A stretch of 48,697 nt of DNA from an uncultured Pelagibacteraceae bacterium (GTDB taxonomy: Bacteria; Pseudomonadota; Alphaproteobacteria; Pelagibacterales; Pelagibacteraceae): contig CACCFV010000006.1 in assembly GCA_902544985.1 (NCBI GenBank), positions 1-48,697 of the forward strand, read 5' to 3'. Each line of letters starts with the position of its first letter. Positions within the stretch are counted from its first letter, which is position 1. The notes beneath the pieces were generated by a model. That model was not told the DNA's origin. It ran no database searches and saw nothing but the letters and a program-made list of their open reading frames with translations. A program made the position numbers and the translations under genes. Below, piece after piece: positions 43,546-48,697 of this stretch.

Positions 43546-44886
43546 ATGAAAAATTTTTTAGTAACTTTAATTATAATCTTAATACCAATTAAATCTTTTG
43601 GTTTAATAGAGGTTGATATAACTAGAGGTAATCTAAACCCATTACCAGTAGCAGTTTCTCCACTATCTATTGACGAGGAATCAAGGAAAAATTTTGAGAG
43701 TATCCTTAAAAAGAAAAATATCGGTTCAGAAATATCTTTAATTGTAGAAAATAATTTAAAAGTTTCAGGATTATTTAATCCATTAAATAAAGATGCATTT
43801 TTACAAGAACCAGACATTGCAAATTTAAAGCCTAGATTTGAAGATTGGAATTTAATTAAAGCACAGGCTTTGATTACTGGAAAGGTTAGTTATGTGGAAG
43901 AAAAATTAAGAGTAGAGTTTAGATTGTGGGACGTGCTTGCAGGTAAAGAAATGATGGCGCTGGCTTTTACAACTGTTCCAAATAATTGGAGACGCGTTGG
44001 TCATATCATAACAGATAAAGTTTATGAGAGACTAACGGGTGAAAGAGGTTATTTTGATACTAGAATAATTTATGTTGCAGAGGAAGGACCTAAAACTCAA
44101 AGAGTAAAAAAATTAGCTATCATGGATCAAGACGGTGCTAATAATAAATTTTTAACATTAGGAAACGAACTTGTTTTAACTCCAAGATTTAATCCAACAA
44201 GTCAAATGGTAACTTATCTTTCATACTTTAGAAATTTACCAAGGGTTTATTTACTGGATATTGAGACAGGAACACAAGAAGTTGTAGGAGATTTTCCTGG
44301 AATGACTTTTGCACCTAGATTTTCTCCTGATGGAAAAAAAATAATTATGAGTTTTGCAAAAGATGGCAACTCTGAAATTTACACGATGGATTTAGAAAAT
44401 AGAATAGTGGAAAAAATTACAAATCATCCATCTATAGATACATCACCTTCTTATTCTCCAGATGGAAAATTTATTTCTTTTAACTCTGACAGAAGTGGTT
44501 ATCAACAAATTTACGTAATGAAGAGTGATGGAAGTAATGTAAAAAGAATATCTTTTGGTAAAGGAATTTATGGTACTCCAGTTTGGTCTCCACGAGGAGA
44601 TCTAATTGCATTTACAAAATTACATAAAGGAAAATTTTATATTGGTGTAATGAGAACTGATGGAAGTGGAGAAAGATTATTAACAGAAAACTTTTATCAA
44701 GAAGCTCCATCCTGGTCTCCTAATGGGAGAGTATTGATTTTTTATAGGGAGACGAAAACAGACTCTAAAGGAAAGGGTTTTTCTGCAAAATTATGGTCTA
44801 TAGATTTAACCGGCTATAATGAGAGACAAGTTCCTACTCCAACTGACGGATCAGACCCATCATGGTCATCTTTATTAAGTAATTAA
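43546..44886 (+). CDS. tolB: Tol-Pal system protein TolB
   Basis: A 446-residue periplasmic protein. The first 20 residues are a signal peptide ([17 protein letters not shown]). The N-terminal domain is followed by a six-bladed propeller with repeated TolB motifs: [48 protein letters not shown] and [15 protein letters not shown]. It ends with [11 protein letters not shown]. It binds Pal and helps outer-membrane constriction. Confidence 0.97.
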   Translation: MKNFLVTLIIILIPIKSFGLIEVDITRGNLNPLPVAVSPLSIDEESRKNFESILKKKNIGSEISLIVENNLKVSGLFNPLNKDAFLQEPDIANLKPRFEDWNLIKAQALITGKVSYVEEKLRVEFRLWDVLAGKEMMALAFTTVPNNWRRVGHIITDKVYERLTGERGYFDTRIIYVAEEGPKTQRVKKLAIMDQDGANNKFLTLGNELVLTPRFNPTSQMVTYLSYFRNLPRVYLLDIETGTQEVVGDFPGMTFAPRFSPDGKKIIMSFAKDGNSEIYTMDLENRIVEKITNHPSIDTSPSYSPDGKFISFNSDRSGYQQIYVMKSDGSNVKRISFGKGIYGTPVWSPRGDLIAFTKLHKGKFYIGVMRTDGSGERLLTENFYQEAPSWSPNGRVLIFYRETKTDSKGKGFSAKLWSIDLTGYNERQVPTPTDGSDPSWSSLLSN

Positions 44887-44977
44887 TAATTAATTCGCTT
44901 GATTTTTAGCCTTGAAAGATCTAATTAGTTGTGAAAAACTAAGATTAAGTTAATGAAATATTGATTAAGGAGTAATA

Positions 44978-45457
44978 ATGAAATTAAGCAAAATTCTAAA
45001 AAATGGATTTTTAATAGTAGTTGCGTGTTTAGCACTTTCCGCATGTGCTACATCAAAAAAAACTACGGGACAAATGCAAGGCGATGTTTATACTGGAACA
45101 GATACAGTTGAATACTTAGCGTCAGGGGTTCCTGATAGAGTATTTTTTGCAACTAACGAGTCAGTACTAACTACAGCTTCAAGAGAAACTCTGAGAAAAC
45201 AAGCTGCATGGTTAAGAAAAAATTCTAAAATTACAATTGTTTTAGAAGGACATGCTGACGAAAGAGGAACAAGAGAATACAATTTAGCATTAGGTGAAAG
45301 AAGAGCTAATGCTGCAAAAGATTATTTAATGACTTACGGAATATCTTCAGACAGAATTTCAGTTTTAAGTTATGGTAAAGAACGACCAGTGGACTCAGGT
45401 TCTAATCCATTAGCTTGGTCAAAAAATAGAAGATCTGTTACAGTTAAAGCAAATTAA
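44978..45457 (+). CDS. pal: Peptidoglycan-associated lipoprotein Pal
   Basis: A 159-residue outer-membrane lipoprotein. AAGGAG (44967-44972) lies 5 nt before the ATG, the clearest ribosome site in this region. The lipobox is LSAC with Cys23 after a 22-residue signal. The OmpA-like domain has LRKQAAWLRKNSKITIVLEG, HADERGTREYNLALGERRA and ILSYGKERPVD. It anchors the outer membrane to peptidoglycan with TolB. A strong terminator follows at 45476-45516. Confidence 0.97.
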   Translation: MKLSKILKNGFLIVVACLALSACATSKKTTGQMQGDVYTGTDTVEYLASGVPDRVFFATNESVLTTASRETLRKQAAWLRKNSKITIVLEGHADERGTREYNLALGERRANAAKDYLMTYGISSDRISVLSYGKERPVDSGSNPLAWSKNRRSVTVKAN

Positions 45458-45475
45458 GTACTTAATTAATATTTT

Positions 45476-45516
45476 AAGACCTCTTAAATTATAATAATTT
45501 AAGAGGTCTTTTTTTT
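45476..45516 (+). terminator. Rho-independent terminator after pal
   Basis: A perfect 15-bp inverted repeat pairs 45476-45490 with 45496-45510 around a 5-base loop (ATAAT), followed by a T run to 45516. The arm contains AAGACCTC, giving GC pairs at the base. It lies 18 bases after the pal stop and 28 bases before cpoB. Confidence 0.93.
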
Positions 45517-45544
45517 GCCATTATTTTAGACTTAACCTAATTAA

Positions 45545-46522
45545 ATGAGGTGCGTTAAAGTATTATTTGCATACAAATTTTTTTTGTTATTCAATTTTTT
45601 AATTTGTTATCCCTCTTTCGCTGACAACCATAATATTTACGATACCCTTGAGCTAATCAAAAAGGATTTAAAAACTTTAGAAAAAGCTGTTTATTCAAAT
45701 TCAAATGAATTCAATAATACGAACTCAATTTCATCAAGTATTGATAGTAACTCTGAGGATGTACTTACAAGACATTTGTTGAAATTATCTGAAATTGAAA
45801 ATCAATTTCAGGAACTTACTAATAAATTTGAAGAAATAAATTTTAAGCTAGATAAATTATCTAATAGACTTTCAAAGGTCCAATCAGATAATCAATTAAG
45901 ATTTCAAGATTTAGAAACTGCTCTATCAAACGGTGAAACTATAAATTTGACTTCAAAAAAAGATTCAGAAATTTTACCAGGCTCATCTCAACCACAAGAC
46001 TTAGGGTCAATATCTTATAAAGATAATTCCACAAACGATACGACACAAAAAATACAATCAGTCGAAACTACTTCAACTATTGTTACTGAGACATTTCAAG
46101 CAGAAGAAAAAATTTTACCAGATGTTTCAGCGTCTGAACAGTATGAGTTTGCAACAAGTTTTTTAAAAGTTGGAGATTATCCTACAGCTGAAAGAGCATT
46201 TAGAGAATTTGTAATTTCAAATCCTGATCACAAATTAGCAGGTAACGCACAATATTGGTATGCTGAAACATTTAGAATAAGACAATTATATACTGATGCT
46301 GCTTCAGCTTATTTAGAAGGTTATCAAAAATACCCAAAAGGAGAAAAAGCGCCTATTAATTTACTAAAGCTAGGTGTATCAATGATACAGATTGGAGAAA
46401 AAGATCAAGGCTGTAAAATGATAAGTGGTGTTGAAAAACAATACCCAGACGCAAATCAGTCTGTTATTCAAAAAGCAAAGTATGAGTCTCAAAAATTTGA
46501 GTGTAAGAAAAAAAATTCCTAA
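45545..46522 (+). CDS. cpoB: Tol-Pal system protein CpoB/YbgF
   Basis: A 325-residue periplasmic protein. A signal peptide (FFLLFNFLICYPSFA) is followed by a coiled coil (SEIENQFQELTNKFEEINFK), a Ser/Thr/Gln-rich linker (about 110-180) and TPR repeats (EQYEFATSFLKVGDYPTAER, YWYAETFRIRQLYTDAASAY and YPKGEKAPINLLKLGVSMIQ). CpoB coordinates peptidoglycan synthesis with Tol constriction. It follows the terminator by 28 bp. Confidence 0.92.
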   Translation: MRCVKVLFAYKFFLLFNFLICYPSFADNHNIYDTLELIKKDLKTLEKAVYSNSNEFNNTNSISSSIDSNSEDVLTRHLLKLSEIENQFQELTNKFEEINFKLDKLSNRLSKVQSDNQLRFQDLETALSNGETINLTSKKDSEILPGSSQPQDLGSISYKDNSTNDTTQKIQSVETTSTIVTETFQAEEKILPDVSASEQYEFATSFLKVGDYPTAERAFREFVISNPDHKLAGNAQYWYAETFRIRQLYTDAASAYLEGYQKYPKGEKAPINLLKLGVSMIQIGEKDQGCKMISGVEKQYPDANQSVIQKAKYESQKFECKKKNS

Positions 46523-47510
46523 AATCTATAAATCAAAACTTTTAAATCAGAAAGTAAATAAAATTTTCAAAAAATTTGAAAAGTCATTCAATATAGATAC
46601 TAATTTTATAGTTGCGGTATCTGGTGGGGCAGATAGTTTGGCTTTAGCTTTTTTAACAAAAGTATATTCTTTAAAAAAAAGCTTAAATCCAAAGTATTTT
46701 ATTGTAGATCATAAGCTTAGAAAAGAGTCTACTTATGAGGCTCAAAAAATAAAAAGAATTCTTAAATCTTTAAGAATTAATTCTCAAGTTCTTACTTGGA
46801 AGGGAAAAAAGCCTGTGAGTAATATTCAATCCGTAGCCAGAAGTAAAAGGTATGAGCTTTTATTCTTTAAATGCAAAAAACTTAAAATTAGCAATTTAGT
46901 CCTAGGTCATCATATAGATGATTTAATTGAAAACTTTTTTTTAAGAATGGCTAGAGGAAGCGGCTTAAAAGGGCTCGTATCCCTTGGGACAAATACTCAA
47001 ATCAAAAATATAAATTTGATTAGACCCTTGATAAAATTTGACAAAAAAGATCTGATATTTTTATCTAAATTAATATTTAATTTTTACGTGGATGATCCCA
47101 CCAATGATGATATTAAATTCAATAGAGTTAAGGTAAGAAACTTAATTAAGGAATTTGAGAATTTCGGCCTTGATAAAAAAAAATTTCAATTAACAATAGA
47201 AAATTTAAAAAAGTCGGACCAATCAATAAAGTTTTATGTTGAGAAGAATAAGATAGAGAACTCGATTTTTAACTATAAAAAAGGTGAACTAATATTAAAA
47301 GAAAACTTTTTCAACAACTCACATGAGGTCATTTTTAGGTCTTTATCTGACTTAATTCATTTAGTTGGAAAAAAGCCAAATTTTGTAAGAGGTAAAAAAA
47401 TAGAGAAAATTTTGAATAAAATCAAAGAGAGGAAACTAAGAAATGAAACATTAGGAGGATGCGTCATTAAGATGGTAAATCACACTGTGATTTTGACAAA
47501 AGAAGGGTAA
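46482..47510 (+). CDS. tilS: tRNA(Ile)-lysidine synthase
   Basis: Start taken at the ATG at 46482, inside the cpoB 3' end (41-bp overlap). A GTG at 46425 would extend it. VAVSGGADSLALAFL near residues 44-58 is the PP-loop, and HHIDDLIENFFLRMARGSGLKGL and RPLIKFDKKDLIFLSK are TilS blocks. It places lysidine on the CAU anticodon of tRNA-Ile. The tilS-ftsH order is widespread in Alphaproteobacteria. Confidence 0.93.
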   Translation: MSLKNLSVRKKIPKIYKSKLLNQKVNKIFKKFEKSFNIDTNFIVAVSGGADSLALAFLTKVYSLKKSLNPKYFIVDHKLRKESTYEAQKIKRILKSLRINSQVLTWKGKKPVSNIQSVARSKRYELLFFKCKKLKISNLVLGHHIDDLIENFFLRMARGSGLKGLVSLGTNTQIKNINLIRPLIKFDKKDLIFLSKLIFNFYVDDPTNDDIKFNRVKVRNLIKEFENFGLDKKKFQLTIENLKKSDQSIKFYVEKNKIENSIFNYKKGELILKENFFNNSHEVIFRSLSDLIHLVGKKPNFVRGKKIEKILNKIKERKLRNETLGGCVIKMVNHTVILTKEG

Positions 47511-47552
47511 AAATAGACTTGTTTAATTTATAATAATTCTTATCTTATAATC

Positions 47553-48697
47553 ATGAATGTTAAAAACTTAGCAATGTGGGCAATAATCGTTTTTTTAACG
47601 ATTGGTCTTTATAATATGTTTAAAAATCCTCAATCAAATATTAGAAGTTCTAATGAAGTAATTTTCTCGGAATTTTTAGAGTCTGTAGAACAAGGTGAAG
47701 TATTAAAAGTTGAGATCCAAGGAAACAACATAAATGGTGTATATGCAAATGGGAAAAATTTTAAAACTTATTCACCAAATGATCCTAACTTAATAGAAAA
47801 ACTTTCAGAGAAGGGTGTAAGTATATCTGCGGCACCTATAGAGGAAAAGATGCCCTCATTATTTGGTGTCCTACTCTCATGGTTCCCAATGTTATTATTA
47901 ATAGCAGTTTGGATTTTCTTTATGAGACAAATGCAAGGTGGAAAAGGTGGAGCTATGGGTTTTGGAAGATCTAAAGCAAAAATGATGAATGAATTAAAAG
48001 GGAAGGTAACTTTTAATGATGTTGCAGGAGTAGAAGAAGCTAAAGAGGAAGTTGAAGAAATTGTTGAGTTTTTAAAAGATCCTAGGAAATTTAGTAGATT
48101 AGGTGGAAAAATACCAAGAGGTGCACTTCTTGTTGGTCCTCCAGGGACAGGTAAAACTTTATTAGCTAGAGCGATCGCTGGTGAAGCAGGTGTTCCTTTC
48201 TTTACAATCTCTGGATCAGATTTTGTAGAAATGTTTGTTGGTGTAGGAGCATCAAGAGTAAGAGACATGTTCGAGCAAGGAAAAAAAAATTCGCCCTGTA
48301 TAATTTTTATAGATGAAATTGATGCTGTTGGAAGAAGTCGAGGTGCAGGTCTAGGAGGAGGAAATGATGAGAGGGAACAAACCCTTAATCAGCTTCTTGT
48401 TGAGATGGATGGTTTTGATACAAACGAAGGGGTTATTATAATCGCAGCAACAAACAGACCCGATGTTCTTGATCCTGCATTATTAAGACCTGGTAGATTT
48501 GATAGACAAGTTGTAGTTTCTAATCCAGATATAATTGGAAGAGAAAAAATTTTAAAAGTTCATGTTAAAAAAATTAAGATGGCTCCTGATGTAAATTTGA
48601 GAACTATAGCAAGAGGAACTCCTGGATTTTCTGGTGCTGATTTAGCTAATTTAGTGAATGAGTCTGCATTATTAGCGGCAAGAAAAAATAAAAGAAT
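47553..48697 (+). CDS. ftsH: ATP-dependent zinc metalloprotease FtsH, 3' end cut by window
   Basis: The frame from ATG 47553 stays open to the window edge (about 381 codons). Two helices flank a periplasmic domain, ending with [19 protein letters not shown]. The AAA module has [19 protein letters not shown], the Walker [17 protein letters not shown], the pore [20 protein letters not shown], Walker [12 protein letters not shown] and the [23 protein letters not shown]. The HExxH protease site lies beyond the window. It degrades membrane and regulatory proteins. Confidence 0.98.
   Translation, partial: MNVKNLAMWAIIVFLTIGLYNMFKNPQSNIRSSNEVIFSEFLESVEQGEVLKVEIQGNNINGVYANGKNFKTYSPNDPNLIEKLSEKGVSISAAPIEEKMPSLFGVLLSWFPMLLLIAVWIFFMRQMQGGKGGAMGFGRSKAKMMNELKGKVTFNDVAGVEEAKEEVEEIVEFLKDPRKFSRLGGKIPRGALLVGPPGTGKTLLARAIAGEAGVPFFTISGSDFVEMFVGVGASRVRDMFEQGKKNSPCIIFIDEIDAVGRSRGAGLGGGNDEREQTLNQLLVEMDGFDTNEGVIIIAATNRPDVLDPALLRPGRFDRQVVVSNPDIIGREKILKVHVKKIKMAPDVNLRTIARGTPGFSGADLANLVNESALLAARKNKR

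Noticed and set aside
47768..48268. Long minus-strand open frame opposite ftsH.
   Set aside because: It is rich in Ser/Pro/Thr with no motif, and the plus strand encodes the conserved FtsH AAA module across it.

Overview
The window is very AT-rich and tightly packed, with many 1-40 bp gene overlaps. Its conserved part carries alphaproteobacterial gene orders (tolQRAB-pal-cpoB-tilS-ftsH; zapA-ygfA; three-gene pntAa-pntAb-pntB). Composition, gene content and a surface-polysaccharide island ending at a lone 5S rRNA gene point to the SAR11 clade (Candidatus Pelagibacter or a close relative). From memory, SAR11 genomes carry a large hypervariable region between the 23S and 5S rRNA genes. The 16S and 23S genes are not in this window, so that placement is inference.

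Region 1 (1-23305) is a cell-surface glycan island: a partial Gfo/Idh/MocA oxidoreductase, a DesII-like radical SAM deoxysugar enzyme, about nine glycosyltransferases of GT2, GT4 and fucosyltransferase-like types, a WecA/MraY-type lipid-carrier sugar-phosphate transferase, methyltransferases, sugar-nucleotide epimerases, a GDP-L-fucose pair (gmd-fcl), and a five-gene set of DUF5989 microprotein, SxtJ-like microprotein, carbamoyltransferase, methyltransferase and SGNH hydrolase. That set resembles the tailoring block of saxitoxin clusters but sits here among glycan genes.

Region 2 (23306-26597) returns to core genes: 5S rRNA, rpmJ, a 36-residue aa3-type cytochrome oxidase subunit IV-like protein, and the proton-translocating transhydrogenase. 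Region 3 (26613-29273) is a small second glycan patch (membrane protein, methyltransferase, GT2), followed by a transaldolase whose start overlaps the GT2 stop.

Region 4 (29974-38179, all minus strand) is one long run of genes: tkt, gap, pgk, class I fba, thiE, efp, suhB, rpmE, trcR, rpsU and initiator tRNA. It couples central carbon metabolism to translation genes. rpsU has no ATG or GTG start and probably initiates at ATT behind a perfect GGAGG.

Region 5 (38233-48697, plus strand) holds a coiled-coil gene, zapA, ygfA, ymdB, yebC, a phage-type RuvC-like resolvase, the Tol-Pal genes, tilS and the first part of ftsH. No insertion sequence, integrase, CRISPR array or large repeat was seen. No stretch of more than 300 bases lacks a gene. 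Gene names rest on motif recognition and remembered family sequences; no database search was run.
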